IMG/VR virus record: IMGVR_UViG_3300028829_005735
Coordinates: 1 to 64,000 of that record
Direction: 5' to 3' (one strand)
DNA: 64,000 nucleotides
From: a virus
The notes below the pieces were generated by a model. The model saw only the letters and a program-made list of their open reading frames with translations, ran no database searches and was not told the DNA's origin. Positions 1-8,259 of this stretch are shown here, one piece after another. Numbering within the stretch: the first letter of the stretch is position 1; each line of letters begins with the position of its first letter. A program made the translations under genes and the position numbers.

Positions 1-52
1 AGAAAGAACACGAAAAAACTATTCACAACAATTCTAAATACAAGCAAAAGAA

Positions 53-511
53 ATGAAGAGTACTATCATCGTTAACGGAACCAATCAAATCGTACTAAAA
101 CCCGAAACACCACTAGAGATTCTTGTAGTTAAAGGCTTACAAAACAAACCCCTTATATCTAAATACCATGAGTCCACACAGATTCTTGGAGAATCATCAC
201 CTAATTGTTTAGTAGTTAGCCCAATTGAAGGAGTGTTAGAAGAAGAAATAGAACCTGTTCTTATGGCAATTATAGATTGTCATCAACAAAACAAAATCTT
301 AGGTCTTATTCCAGACAATACATCTCCAGCTAATTTACTTGAATTTATCAAGCAACGCATCGGAGCTAACCAAATAGAGCTACGACCGGGAGAACAAATA
401 GCACCTAACCAATCATTCCATGCTACAATTACTACCATAAATAATAACGAAACGGATGTTGTAGATGGAGAGTTTGCGGCAATGGGTGTAAACATATACA
501 AACAATGGTAG
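53..511 (+). CDS. Hypothetical protein, 152 aa
   Basis: I do not recognise this protein. It is soluble-looking, with no membrane segment, signal peptide or cysteine cluster. The centre (about residues 50-75) is rich in acidic and hydrophobic residues, and the last third is polar. It is the first complete gene in the window; the 52 bases before it are AT-rich and show no clear promoter or Shine-Dalgarno. Its stop overlaps the next start by 7 bases (ATGGTAG), which suggests co-translation with the 220 aa gene. A real gene is likely from the operon fit, but no function can be proposed. Confidence 0.7.
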   Translation: MKSTIIVNGTNQIVLKPETPLEILVVKGLQNKPLISKYHESTQILGESSPNCLVVSPIEGVLEEEIEPVLMAIIDCHQQNKILGLIPDNTSPANLLEFIKQRIGANQIELRPGEQIAPNQSFHATITTINNNETDVVDGEFAAMGVNIYKQW

Positions 512-1167
512 TTACTTACAAAACATTTAAAATATCCATTGAGCAAGACCATATACCAGGAAACGATCCAAGAGATTGGGACAACATAGGTGTTATGGCT
601 GTATGGGATGATTATGTAAATAACGAATGCGACTTAAAGCCTTCGGATGAAGATATATTTCCAGAAGATGGCCCATACGGAAATTCAGACCAAGACTTTT
701 GGGATGCAAGAAAAGTATGGTATGTTACAAACGTTAAAATTGTAGCCATCCTTCCTTTACATGAAGGTTATAATAATACCTTCAATACTACGGGCCAAGG
801 AAATCAAATTGGTTTTATCTATATACTTAGGGAAAAATTCAACAAAGAGTTTAATGACGAATGGATGAAACAATACCATCCCAATAAAACTCAAGGTGAG
901 GTTGCTAGATACATACTAAATAATGAGGTGCAGACATTTAGTTATTGGAAATCCGGTGATGTTTATGGATACACCATAGATAAACTTGACGATAGTTGTT
1001 GGGGATTTTATGGTGATGATCATGAAGCATCCGACTTATTATCAAATGCTAGACATAGTATTAATTATGCTGTTAAATTGCAAACCAAGTACCATTTACA
1101 GAGGCTTAAGCATATGATTAGGAATAAAGTTTCAATGAGTAAACGAATACCATATAAATACAGTTAA
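505..1167 (+). CDS. Conserved phage protein of unknown function (DSCWGFYGDD family), 220 aa
   Basis: This resembles a widespread phage family of unknown role that I know by its motifs. Near the N-terminus is PRDWDNIGVMAVW (compare PR-WDNLGTMVCWHRRY in relatives). In the middle are LPLHEGYNNTFNTT and QIGFIYILREKF, and towards the end DSCWGFYGDD. The domain fills most of the protein, and the last 40 residues are basic. It overlaps the preceding gene by 7 bases and sits two bases before the Dda-like helicase, so it belongs to the replication operon. Family membership rests on remembered motif order, not a search; no biochemical activity is known to me. Confidence 0.75.
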   Translation: MVVTYKTFKISIEQDHIPGNDPRDWDNIGVMAVWDDYVNNECDLKPSDEDIFPEDGPYGNSDQDFWDARKVWYVTNVKIVAILPLHEGYNNTFNTTGQGNQIGFIYILREKFNKEFNDEWMKQYHPNKTQGEVARYILNNEVQTFSYWKSGDVYGYTIDKLDDSCWGFYGDDHEASDLLSNARHSINYAVKLQTKYHLQRLKHMIRNKVSMSKRIPYKYS

Positions 1168-1169
1168 CT

Positions 1170-2495
1170 ATGAAAAAAAATACAGACCCACGTAAGATAT
1201 TCGAATGCCGTAAGGATGAGATTGATTACACGATGGACCAAAAGAAAGCTTTGCTATTGGTTGACACGTTCTTAAACTCTAAAGAATTATTCCTTTTAAT
1301 TGCAGGTAATGCAGGTACTGGTAAGACTACCATTGCTGAGAACATAGTTAACTATTGTAATGCTGACATTTTAGCTCCAACTAATGCTGCAGTTAAACGG
1401 CTCAGAGATAAGATGCAGTCAAAGCAAATACCTAAGACTCGTTTCTCTACCATCCATCAAATCTTATATGGTGCACCAGATCCTAATACAGGAGAGTTCA
1501 TTATGGCAGGAGGTTTAACAACGGCTCCTGTATACATAGTGGATGAGGCCTCTATGATTGACAGCACTATGCTTGAGGATTTAATGGATGAAGCAAAGAA
1601 AAGAAAGGCTAGGCTTATATTCTTAGGGGATGACTTCCAGCTGGAACCAGTAGGTAAAGACCCAAAGTTATTTGATTGGGAGAGTTCTTTCCCTGATGAC
1701 TTGAATGACAACTATAAGTTCAAGCTTAATGAGGTCCGGAGAAATGAAGGAGCTATCCTTGAGGTAGCAACACACCTACGTAATAACAAAGGTGTACAGA
1801 TTCTCAATAAGGACACTCAAGACTTTAAGCTTACACGTATATTCAGTAATGAGTTAGCTCTTGATATCCGTGACGATCGTAGCTTTGTTGTCCTAGTGTC
1901 TACCAATAGAACTCGTATGGCTTACAACAAGAAGATACGTCAGGCTAAATTCGAGGAAGATTGTGTAAACCTTGTCAATGATGGGGAGAAAGTAATCTCG
2001 GTTGCGAATACCGAGTACCTGAATGGTGAACATTATACCATGAGGTATCCTAAAATCATTAAGGAGTACGATAAGACAATCAACATTGGATCCAAACTAT
2101 ATCCTAAAAAGAAACGATACAAGTTCTACCTGATTGAACATGAGGTTGAAGGGTTCGACAAGACTTTCAAAACTTTATTGTTTCCGGAGCTTGACATCCC
2201 ATCACTACATAGTGGCCAGCTGATGAGTAACCGTGAAATCTTTATGGACGACAACTTATGTAAGTATCATAAGAAAATTGGCAGAAGGTTGTGGAAGAAG
2301 AACTTAAACATAGCTACGTATGGCTATGCTACGTCCACTCACAAGAGTCAAGGGAATGAATGGGATAATGTGTACATCGATGCCGATTGGCTGTCTGACA
2401 AATGGAATAAAGCACGTTGGATGTACACGGCTATCACAAGAGCTAAGAAAAAAGTGGAGATTAAATTCTCTAATCAATTTAAAGTAGTAGACTAA
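1170..2495 (+). CDS. Dda/RecD-like SF1 DNA helicase, 441 aa
   Basis: Predicted ATP-dependent 5'-3' DNA helicase of superfamily 1B (Dda/RecD2 type), likely used at phage replication origins or forks and in recombination. Visible motifs: Walker A GNAGTGKTT (46-54); Walker B VYIVDEASMID (121-131); motif III GDDFQLEPVG (153-162); motif V THKSQG (390-395) followed by EWDNVYID; motif VI TAITRAKKKV (421-430). The length matches T4 Dda (439 aa). It starts two bases after the preceding stop, and its TAA overlaps the next ATG (TAATG). All core motifs are intact. The RecD-like versus Dda-like assignment is by overall size and motif spelling. Confidence 0.93.
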   Translation: MKKNTDPRKIFECRKDEIDYTMDQKKALLLVDTFLNSKELFLLIAGNAGTGKTTIAENIVNYCNADILAPTNAAVKRLRDKMQSKQIPKTRFSTIHQILYGAPDPNTGEFIMAGGLTTAPVYIVDEASMIDSTMLEDLMDEAKKRKARLIFLGDDFQLEPVGKDPKLFDWESSFPDDLNDNYKFKLNEVRRNEGAILEVATHLRNNKGVQILNKDTQDFKLTRIFSNELALDIRDDRSFVVLVSTNRTRMAYNKKIRQAKFEEDCVNLVNDGEKVISVANTEYLNGEHYTMRYPKIIKEYDKTINIGSKLYPKKKRYKFYLIEHEVEGFDKTFKTLLFPELDIPSLHSGQLMSNREIFMDDNLCKYHKKIGRRLWKKNLNIATYGYATSTHKSQGNEWDNVYIDADWLSDKWNKARWMYTAITRAKKKVEIKFSNQFKVVD

Positions 2496-3043
2496 TGGCA
2501 AATGATTGTTCCAACAACGTACAATTAGAGGGTACTGAAGCACAACTTCGGAACCTTAGTAAAGCTATTGCTAAGAGTATTGAGAAGATGATTCCTGGTG
2601 AAGGATTTAGATTTATACTTTCACCACCAAGCTATTCTATTGCTAAAGTGTTTGGAGATATTGTCCTTGAGGATAATTACTCCTTACACTTTATCACTAA
2701 ATGGTCAGCGGATCCAGTCCAGATGATACAGCTATGTAAACCTTTCGGTGTCAACTTTGTATATAGTTACGAAGAAGGGTCATACTATGGAGAGTTTCAG
2801 TACATTGCTGAAACAGATTTGTTAAGGGAGAGATCATTGTCTGAAGAACAATACCAATCATGTGTATTTTGTGGAGAATATGATGATGCTTATGGTGATC
2901 CAGTTTGTCCAAAAGGATGTGACGGAGGGGATGAATGCAACTCTAAGGAAAATAACTTCGAACAAATGAATAGAACCTTAGAGCTTTGTGAATGGAATGA
3001 TATGCATTTCGATTTAGAAACATGTGAATACCAAGATGTATGA
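2495..3043 (+). CDS. Api92/DUF1281-like protein with C-terminal Cys cluster, 182 aa
   Basis: Function unknown. The start (MANDCSNNVQLEG) and the segment HFITKWSADPV followed by FVYSYEEGSYYGEF recall the ferredoxin-like Api92/DUF1281 family, which begins M-N-C-N-V and has a TxWSPP element followed by Y-E-G-G. The last third adds a cluster, CVFCGEY...PVCPKGCDGGDEC (about residues 127-152), with six cysteines that could bind zinc. It is coupled to the helicase by TAATG and to the next gene by ATGA. The family assignment is tentative; the cysteine cluster is seen directly. Confidence 0.6.
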   Translation: MANDCSNNVQLEGTEAQLRNLSKAIAKSIEKMIPGEGFRFILSPPSYSIAKVFGDIVLEDNYSLHFITKWSADPVQMIQLCKPFGVNFVYSYEEGSYYGEFQYIAETDLLRERSLSEEQYQSCVFCGEYDDAYGDPVCPKGCDGGDECNSKENNFEQMNRTLELCEWNDMHFDLETCEYQDV

Positions 3044-3438
3044 GTCAACAAGTACTAGCAATAACATTAATAAAAAAAGATGGGCAATTGGTTATGCCAA
3101 ATGCTTTAAGCAAGGAGAAGTATAAAATCTTTCTTGCATCTCTCTCCGATGGAGATAAAGTCGAAGCTCTATTCGAGTTGAAGACTGAAGATAATACCAA
3201 GGCACAACTAGCAAAGATACATGTATGTATTGCAGAAATAGCTAGTGAGCAAGGAGACGATAAGATTTCTGTTAAGCAGGAATTAAAACGTCGATGTGGT
3301 ATGGCTTACAAAGATGAGAATGGAAAAGAAAAGTTCCAGTCATTTGCTGGATGTTCTAAAGATGAACTATCAGATGCAATTGAGATACTAATACAGATGG
3401 GTAACTTTCTGAATATGAATCTCGATCCTATAGTGTAG
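3040..3438 (+). CDS. Hypothetical phage protein, 132 aa (possible recombination accessory)
   Basis: The central part reads KAQLAKIHVCIAEIA, then KRRCGMAYK, QSFAGCSKDELSDAIE and a closing helix. This arrangement occurs in short phage proteins near recombination genes and is reminiscent of NinB-type proteins, but I cannot confirm that. There is no catalytic motif. It overlaps the previous gene by ATGA. Its 3' end overlaps, tail to tail and by 11 bases, the 3' end of a minus-strand gene, which is unusual in this otherwise one-way operon. Confidence 0.65.
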   Translation: MSQQVLAITLIKKDGQLVMPNALSKEKYKIFLASLSDGDKVEALFELKTEDNTKAQLAKIHVCIAEIASEQGDDKISVKQELKRRCGMAYKDENGKEKFQSFAGCSKDELSDAIEILIQMGNFLNMNLDPIV

Positions 3439-3730
3439 GGCCTTCAGCTGCTGTTGCCTTAACGGTAACACCTTGAGCTTTAGCTTCTCTCTCAATTTGA
3501 GCAATCAATACAAACATCTGATAAAGCCTATGTTCTTTTAAGGATGTAATCTTATCATCACCGAGGTTGTCGAGTATCTTACCGACACTCTCCTTGTCCT
3601 CACCATCGAGTAGGACATTACTAAATACAGATTTCAGGTCACGATAAAACGCACCTGATACTTTTATATTAATGATGGCATCCTTCGGGACGGCATCGAA
3701 CTTTTTATCATCTAAATTTTTATCGCTCAT
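3428..3730 (-). CDS. Lone antisense-strand protein, 100 aa, unknown function
   Basis: A minus-strand frame runs from ATG at 3730 (MSDKNLDDKKFDAVP...) to a stop at 3428. The composition looks protein-like: a lysine/aspartate-rich start, a central IINIKVSGAFYRDLKSVF segment and a helical LYQMFVLIAQIEREAKAQG. The plus strand has no alternative long frame over 3439-3728. A longer minus frame opens further upstream but would run into the UDG-like gene, so I chose the internal ATG. Start codons of this gene and the divergent UDG-like gene share the palindrome CATG (3728-3731), leaving no room for promoters between them. It is the only minus-strand gene in the first 27 kb. Function unknown. Confidence 0.7.
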   Translation of the reverse strand: MSDKNLDDKKFDAVPKDAIINIKVSGAFYRDLKSVFSNVLLDGEDKESVGKILDNLGDDKITSLKEHRLYQMFVLIAQIEREAKAQGVTVKATAAEGPTL

Positions 3731-4376
3731 GAGTAACACTAAGAGAATCAAAGATACAATAAATAACCTTACTGCAAAGTATGATAAGACTTCTTGGAAA
3801 GACATCATCTCAGCTATGTTTCAAACTGAAGAGTTTGACTTAGCCTTAAACCAACTGATGAGTGATGTTCAAGCAGGTCAACCATTCACACCTCTAATCA
3901 AAAACATATTCAAGTCTTATGACTTATGTGCTTTGGAGGATGTGAAGGTTGTCATTGTAGGTAACCATCCACATCCCGACAAGGGAGTTGCTGATGGGTT
4001 AGCCTTCAGTGGATATGATAACCCTTTCGTGAAGGCATTAACATCTAGTCATAATGACTTGAAAGATTTACCTGCAGAAGGAGTACTGCTTTTAACGGCT
4101 GGACTTACCTGCCCAATAGGAAAGGCAACAGACCATATGCCTATGTGGGCTCCGTTAACCGAGAAGTTAATCAAAGCTATCTCATATAGAACTGTTAAGA
4201 CCATCTTCGTATTTGTAGGTAAGGAAACTGAACACCTTGGAAAGCAGGTGGGACGACAACATTTAAAGTTCTTTTTACCTGATGTAATAGAGGGTGAAGA
4301 ATGGGATCATGATGATGCGTTTGACAAGATAAATAAGGCTCTAAATAAGATGGAAAAAACACCAGTTAATTGGTGA
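3729..4376 (+). CDS. Uracil-DNA glycosylase fold protein, catalytic motifs replaced, 215 aa
   Basis: It aligns by eye with E. coli Ung over almost its full length: VKVVIVG...G.A.GLAFS, GVLLL...LT...G.A..H, a terminal TPVNW against TPIDW of Ung, and matching total size. The active-site motifs are not kept. GQDPYH of Ung reads GNHPHP (78-83), so the water-activating Asp64 is His80. LLLNTV reads LLLTAG, replacing uracil-reading Asn123 with Thr123. HPSP reads LPDV (183-186), losing His187. I therefore expect a DNA-binding or protein-binding role, perhaps as a processivity or decoy subunit, rather than normal glycosylase activity. A start at 3672 is possible, but 3729 is favoured because the upstream part overlaps the antisense gene and does not align. 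Confidence 0.82.
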   Translation: MSNTKRIKDTINNLTAKYDKTSWKDIISAMFQTEEFDLALNQLMSDVQAGQPFTPLIKNIFKSYDLCALEDVKVVIVGNHPHPDKGVADGLAFSGYDNPFVKALTSSHNDLKDLPAEGVLLLTAGLTCPIGKATDHMPMWAPLTEKLIKAISYRTVKTIFVFVGKETEHLGKQVGRQHLKFFLPDVIEGEEWDHDDAFDKINKALNKMEKTPVNW

Positions 4377-4414
4377 AAAATACCTACCTTAGTAGCCCTC
4401 GTTTTGGTTAGCCT

Positions 4415-5005
4415 ATGTTGAAACAAACTGCATTCTTTAACATCCTAGAAAAAAGAAAAGTTACTGTTACTCAGTACCATACTCTGTACCGTCTTAAGTT
4501 AAAACCTAAGATGTCATCTGCTATAATGAGCAAGATAAGAGTGTCGGTACCGTCAGTATATATCAACCTCAGTGATTGCACTTTGTCCGAGAAAGGATTG
4601 AAGTTAATCAAAGAAACTGAGGCTCTATTTAAGCCGGTGAAAAAGCTCACTAATATCGAATTACTTGGGCCCAATGCACAAGATAATGTAGACGCATACA
4701 TTGAGATGTTTCCCGGAATAAAATTACCAAATAATAAGTATGCTCGAGGCAACACAAAAGGGATCACTGAAAACTTCATGTGGTTCTTTCAAGAGTATGA
4801 CTTTGAGTGGGACACTATACTCCTTGCTACCGAAACATATGTTGAGGAATTCCGTCAAAAGAATTGGGAGTATATGAGAACAGCTATGTATTTCATCCGT
4901 AAGAACGACAAAGGAATTGAATCATCTGATTTAGCTACCTATTGTGAGCTTCTTAATACGGGGGGAGTAGAAGAAGAACGAACTATTAAATCCAACGTAG
5001 TATGA
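4415..5005 (+). CDS. Hypothetical protein upstream of replicative helicase, 196 aa
   Basis: No recognised domain. The N-terminal half is basic; the C-terminal half contains aromatic-rich helices (ENFMWFFQEYDFEWD, QKNWEYMRTAMYFIRK). It overlaps the DnaB-type helicase gene by ATGA, and its position directly before that gene is where helicase loaders often lie. That role is only inferred from context; there is no Walker motif, so it is not a DnaC-type ATPase. A 38-base gap without visible signals precedes it. Confidence 0.65.
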   Translation: MLKQTAFFNILEKRKVTVTQYHTLYRLKLKPKMSSAIMSKIRVSVPSVYINLSDCTLSEKGLKLIKETEALFKPVKKLTNIELLGPNAQDNVDAYIEMFPGIKLPNNKYARGNTKGITENFMWFFQEYDFEWDTILLATETYVEEFRQKNWEYMRTAMYFIRKNDKGIESSDLATYCELLNTGGVEEERTIKSNVV

Positions 5006-6057
5006 GGTGGAAATCACACGCAAAGGCTTATGACGAAGCTTTAGTCTACATGAAAAAACGTCAGCAGGGATTGATCAAAAGTTTGATTACTCCATGGAAG
5101 AAGATTAATGATGCTGGTATTGATGGGTTCGAATGGAATTCAGTAGTTATTATAGCTGCTCGACCAGGTGGCGGTAAGACTCTAATGTTACAACAGCTTA
5201 CCCGTATGGCATTCAAGCTTAACAAGGGACAGAACATCCGTGTGTTAGACTTCCAGTTAGAAATGGTTGGACGTAACTCTAAGATACGTGAGTTCTCATC
5301 TGTCAGTAAGAAAAGCTACAAGTATTTATGTAGTGCTGAACGAGAAGGTTTGGTGATCGATGACGAATTGATTGCTAAATGTGCTCAGTATGCAAAGGCT
5401 GCTACTAAGTATCCAATCGACATCGTTGAGGATTCGGTTACTGCAGAGGAGTTTGAACTAGAGATACGCGAATACATGTCGTTTCATGCAACAAAGGATG
5501 CAGATGGTAAGATTACTGGATACAAGAAAACGATTGTAAGCCTTGACCATTCTGTATTATTAAAGAAGATGAAAGGACAGTCAACTATCGACAAGCTTAA
5601 TGCTTTAGGTGAGGCTGTTACACGGCTGAAGAAAAGGTTTCCAATAGTGTTTATTATCTTATCACAATTGAACAGAGAGATAACAACTCCAGCCAGATGT
5701 GAGAATGGCAAGTACGGAAACTACCCTAACTCCAATGATATCTTTGGAGGTGATGCATTGAATCAACATGCTGATATGCTTATAGTGTTGGACCGTCCAG
5801 CACTTCGACACATAACTGAATACGGACCTGATAGATTTATTGTTGAGGACGATTCGTTACTCGCAGCTCATGTATTAAAGACACGTACTGGAGATACTCG
5901 TATGAGTTTCTTTGAGGCACGGTTTCATGAGATGTCTATTGTTGATGCACCTGTACCACCTCAAGCAAAAAAGCCTGGTAAACGTGGAGCTAAAGCTACA
6001 CCTGCACCAGTGCCTACCAATAATGGTGGTGGGCAAACTAAATTATCAACTAAATAA
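5002..6057 (+). CDS. DnaB-type replicative helicase, RecA-fold core, 351 aa
   Basis: Predicted hexameric helicase that unwinds DNA ahead of the phage fork. Motifs: Walker A ARPGGGKT (53-60); H1a-like LDFQLEMVGRN, where the Glu is the expected catalytic residue; Walker B IVSLDHSVLL; H3 FIILSQLNREI; then DIFGGDALNQHADMLIVLDRP and GDTRMSFFEARFH near the end, covering the DnaB C-terminal domain. The usual N-terminal DnaB domain is absent, so this is a short phage version. The last 30 residues are Pro/Ala/Lys-rich and probably disordered. It is joined to its neighbours by ATGA and TAATG overlaps. Confidence 0.88.
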   Translation: MRWKSHAKAYDEALVYMKKRQQGLIKSLITPWKKINDAGIDGFEWNSVVIIAARPGGGKTLMLQQLTRMAFKLNKGQNIRVLDFQLEMVGRNSKIREFSSVSKKSYKYLCSAEREGLVIDDELIAKCAQYAKAATKYPIDIVEDSVTAEEFELEIREYMSFHATKDADGKITGYKKTIVSLDHSVLLKKMKGQSTIDKLNALGEAVTRLKKRFPIVFIILSQLNREITTPARCENGKYGNYPNSNDIFGGDALNQHADMLIVLDRPALRHITEYGPDRFIVEDDSLLAAHVLKTRTGDTRMSFFEARFHEMSIVDAPVPPQAKKPGKRGAKATPAPVPTNNGGGQTKLSTK

Positions 6058-6575
6058 TGGGACTATCTACAAAAGGTAGCAATGTTGGACTCACTAAGAA
6101 GGACAAGATTGCTGAACTAAAAAAGAAACATCAGGAAATATTCGACAAATTAGGTATAGTCGATCCACATTACATCCCGAAGATGTTCTTCGGAACACCG
6201 TTATCAATGCCACTATTTAAGAGTGAGCTTAAGGATGGAAAGGATGTCTATACCGAAAAAGTTAGTAAGTCTTTCGTGTCAGAGGATGAAACGAGAACTT
6301 TATATAAATGGAAACACAATCCTAATTGGGCCAGAGATTACCCAACTAAACCACTCAGTCATGGTGAAGGTCATATGTATTTGATACCCTTCACAGAACT
6401 AGAGGCAATAGTTGAGAAAAAGAAAGAGCCTGATTATGATTTTGGAATAACAGATCCTGATGAAATTCAGGACTTACCGATAGATCAATTGACTATTCGG
6501 GATTTGGCTGCAATTCTTACAGGAAAGCCCGTAAGTTTGAAACCGTGGCTTAATGAAATAATGAAAAAAGAATAA
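6057..6575 (+). CDS. Hypothetical protein between helicase and Sak4-like ATPase, 172 aa
   Basis: Not recognised. Residues 1-35 are lysine-rich and predicted helical; the middle is mixed; the last 45 residues are acidic (DYDFGITDPDEIQDLPIDQL). No cysteines or membrane segments stand out. Both ends use TAATG overlaps, so it is translated with the helicase and the Sak4-like ATPase, and a replication accessory role is possible but unproven. Confidence 0.7.
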   Translation: MGLSTKGSNVGLTKKDKIAELKKKHQEIFDKLGIVDPHYIPKMFFGTPLSMPLFKSELKDGKDVYTEKVSKSFVSEDETRTLYKWKHNPNWARDYPTKPLSHGEGHMYLIPFTELEAIVEKKKEPDYDFGITDPDEIQDLPIDQLTIRDLAAILTGKPVSLKPWLNEIMKKE

Positions 6576-7435
6576 TGGCAGAAATTAATCTACCCATGCA
6601 GCCCCGACCGGCTGTAATTAAGACTCCGAACAGGGCTCTTATATTTTCGAAACCAAAGGTAGGTAAGACACTCACAGTGAGTAAGCTTCCTAATTGTTTA
6701 ATGCTTGACTTCGAAGGAGGTACTCTAGCTATTGAGGCTATGGCATATCCGGTTAAGAAAGTTTCAGATATCAATGCTATATGCAAGGCTATCAAGGAGG
6801 CTGACTTTCCGTATGATTACATAGCTATCGATACAGCCTCGGCTCTTGAGGAGATGTGTATACCTGTTGCCGAAAGACAATGGGCTAAATCTCCTGACGG
6901 TAAGGAATGGTTCCTTGCTGACTCTAAGGATAACACGAAGCTCCATCCAGAATCTGGTAAGGCTAAGTACGGGAGTGTAATGAACTTGCCTTACGGTAAG
7001 GGATATGCGTTGGTGGCAGATGTTTTTAACAGTGTCATCGATAAGCTACAGAAGTGTGCACCAAAGCTAATCATCTTGGCTCACAGTACGTATGCTACAA
7101 TAAGCAAGAAGGACGGTTCGGAATTCACAGCACTTGATATTCAAATGTCAAAGAAGTGTAAGTTTGCTGCAACATTTAAGGCTGATGCCATAGGGTACAT
7201 GTACCGAGAAGGCAAGCAAAACTTTATCAACTTCACGGCATCGGAAGATGTGGGTGCAGGTGGACGACACCGATACTTAGAGAAAGAACACATCCTTATC
7301 AGCGAGTACATCGAAGGAGAGGATGGAGAAGACGAAAAGTTCGTTACATATTGGGATAAGATTTTTTCCCCTAAGAATGAAAAATCAACAAAGAAAAAAA
7401 TAACAAAGAAAAAAGAAGAAAAAAAAGAAGAGTAA
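6575..7435 (+). CDS. RecA-like single-strand annealing ATPase (Sak4/AAA_24-like), 286 aa
   Basis: Predicted RecA-fold ATPase of the phage Sak4 type, which loads on or anneals single-stranded DNA with its SSB. Walker A is SKPKVGKT (25-32), followed by LMLDFEGG (43-49); Walker B is DYIAIDTASALEE (81-93). The middle contains an AHSTYATISKK segment after IILA, in the place of the third ATPase strand. The C-terminus is a very lysine/glutamate-rich tail. It is immediately followed by the SSB gene, the usual Sak4 partner. It is too short for a full RecA and lacks the DNA-binding loops of RecA, as expected for Sak4. Confidence 0.83.
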   Translation: MAEINLPMQPRPAVIKTPNRALIFSKPKVGKTLTVSKLPNCLMLDFEGGTLAIEAMAYPVKKVSDINAICKAIKEADFPYDYIAIDTASALEEMCIPVAERQWAKSPDGKEWFLADSKDNTKLHPESGKAKYGSVMNLPYGKGYALVADVFNSVIDKLQKCAPKLIILAHSTYATISKKDGSEFTALDIQMSKKCKFAATFKADAIGYMYREGKQNFINFTASEDVGAGGRHRYLEKEHILISEYIEGEDGEDEKFVTYWDKIFSPKNEKSTKKKITKKKEEKKEE

Positions 7436-7438
7436 GTT

Positions 7439-8197
7439 ATGGGAAAAATTGGAACTAAAGACGTAAAAGTAGGTGGTGGAGCACTACCTAAAACATTTAT
7501 GCCAGGTAACCATACCTGCAAGATTAATAACATCCGATTGGATCGTCCAGCATTTGCCAAGGAAGGTGAAGAGATGTACTACCTAGTACTTGATTTGGAA
7601 ACTGAACCACTCGGAGAATCATTCGAAGGATTCTTTATCGACAAAGAGAAAGAAGAACTTGGAAGATATCTTGGTCAGACTGGTCGTATTAAGACGAGCC
7701 AATGCCCATATAAAGATTCTGAATGGCAAGGAAAAACTTGGAGTATGATTGACGAAATCATCAAGTTCCTTAAGTCAGTATGTATCACGATCGATTCTGA
7801 TTGGATGGATAAAGCTGATGGAAAGTTTGATACTATCGAGCAGATGGTTGAGGCTTTCAATAAGAAGGCTCCATTTAAAGACATCTTCCTGTCATGGTGT
7901 ATCGGAGGGCAACAAGTACCAGGGGATGATGGATATCCAAAGTACTACATGCACTTACCTAAGTTTACTCGTGGGTCTAAATTGTTTACTACTGTAGACG
8001 ATGATGCAGACTTACTTGAGTATGACAAAGCTTTGCACTTGCAAATTAAAGGAGAAGCTCCTGCAACTGTAGCAAAGTTTGGTGATGATGATGATGATGA
8101 AAACGAAGATCCGTTGTTTGAGGCTAGTGCCGATGACGATGGTGAAGATCCGTTTGCAGTAGACGATGATGCAGAAGATCCGTTTGCAGCTGACTAA
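7439..8197 (+). CDS. Single-stranded DNA-binding protein with acidic repeated tail, 252 aa
   Basis: The N-terminal 120 residues (FMPGNHTCKINNIRLD, EMYYLVLDLETEPL, GRYLGQTGRIKTS) match the DUF669-like OB-fold SSBs found beside Sak4 ATPases. The last 45 residues are almost all Asp/Glu and contain three EDP-phi repeats: EDPLF (223-227), EDPFAV (236-241) and EDPFAAD at the very end (246-252). Bacterial SSB tails end in a single DDDIPF-type peptide that recruits repair enzymes; three copies suggest several docking sites. It is followed by a strong terminator at 8218-8244, so it closes this transcription unit. Confidence 0.82.
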   Translation: MGKIGTKDVKVGGGALPKTFMPGNHTCKINNIRLDRPAFAKEGEEMYYLVLDLETEPLGESFEGFFIDKEKEELGRYLGQTGRIKTSQCPYKDSEWQGKTWSMIDEIIKFLKSVCITIDSDWMDKADGKFDTIEQMVEAFNKKAPFKDIFLSWCIGGQQVPGDDGYPKYYMHLPKFTRGSKLFTTVDDDADLLEYDKALHLQIKGEAPATVAKFGDDDDDENEDPLFEASADDDGEDPFAVDDDAEDPFAAD

Positions 8198-8217
8198 GTA
8201 GAATTACTTACATTAAA

Positions 8218-8244
8218 GGGTGGGGGAATACCTCACCCTTTTTT
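8218..8244 (+). terminator. Rho-independent terminator after SSB gene
   Basis: An 8-bp GC-rich stem, GGGTGGGG (8218-8225) with CCTCACCC (8231-8238) including one G-T wobble, closes a GAATA loop and is followed by six T residues. Three flanking A-T pairs can extend it. It lies between the SSB and primase genes. Confidence 0.9.
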
Positions 8245-8259
8245 AATGACAATTAAACT

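Noticed and set aside
3672-3728. N-terminal extension of the UDG-like protein (MMASFGTASNF...)
   Set aside because: This stretch is the reverse complement of the start of the antisense gene and has no counterpart in Ung; start at 3729 fits better.
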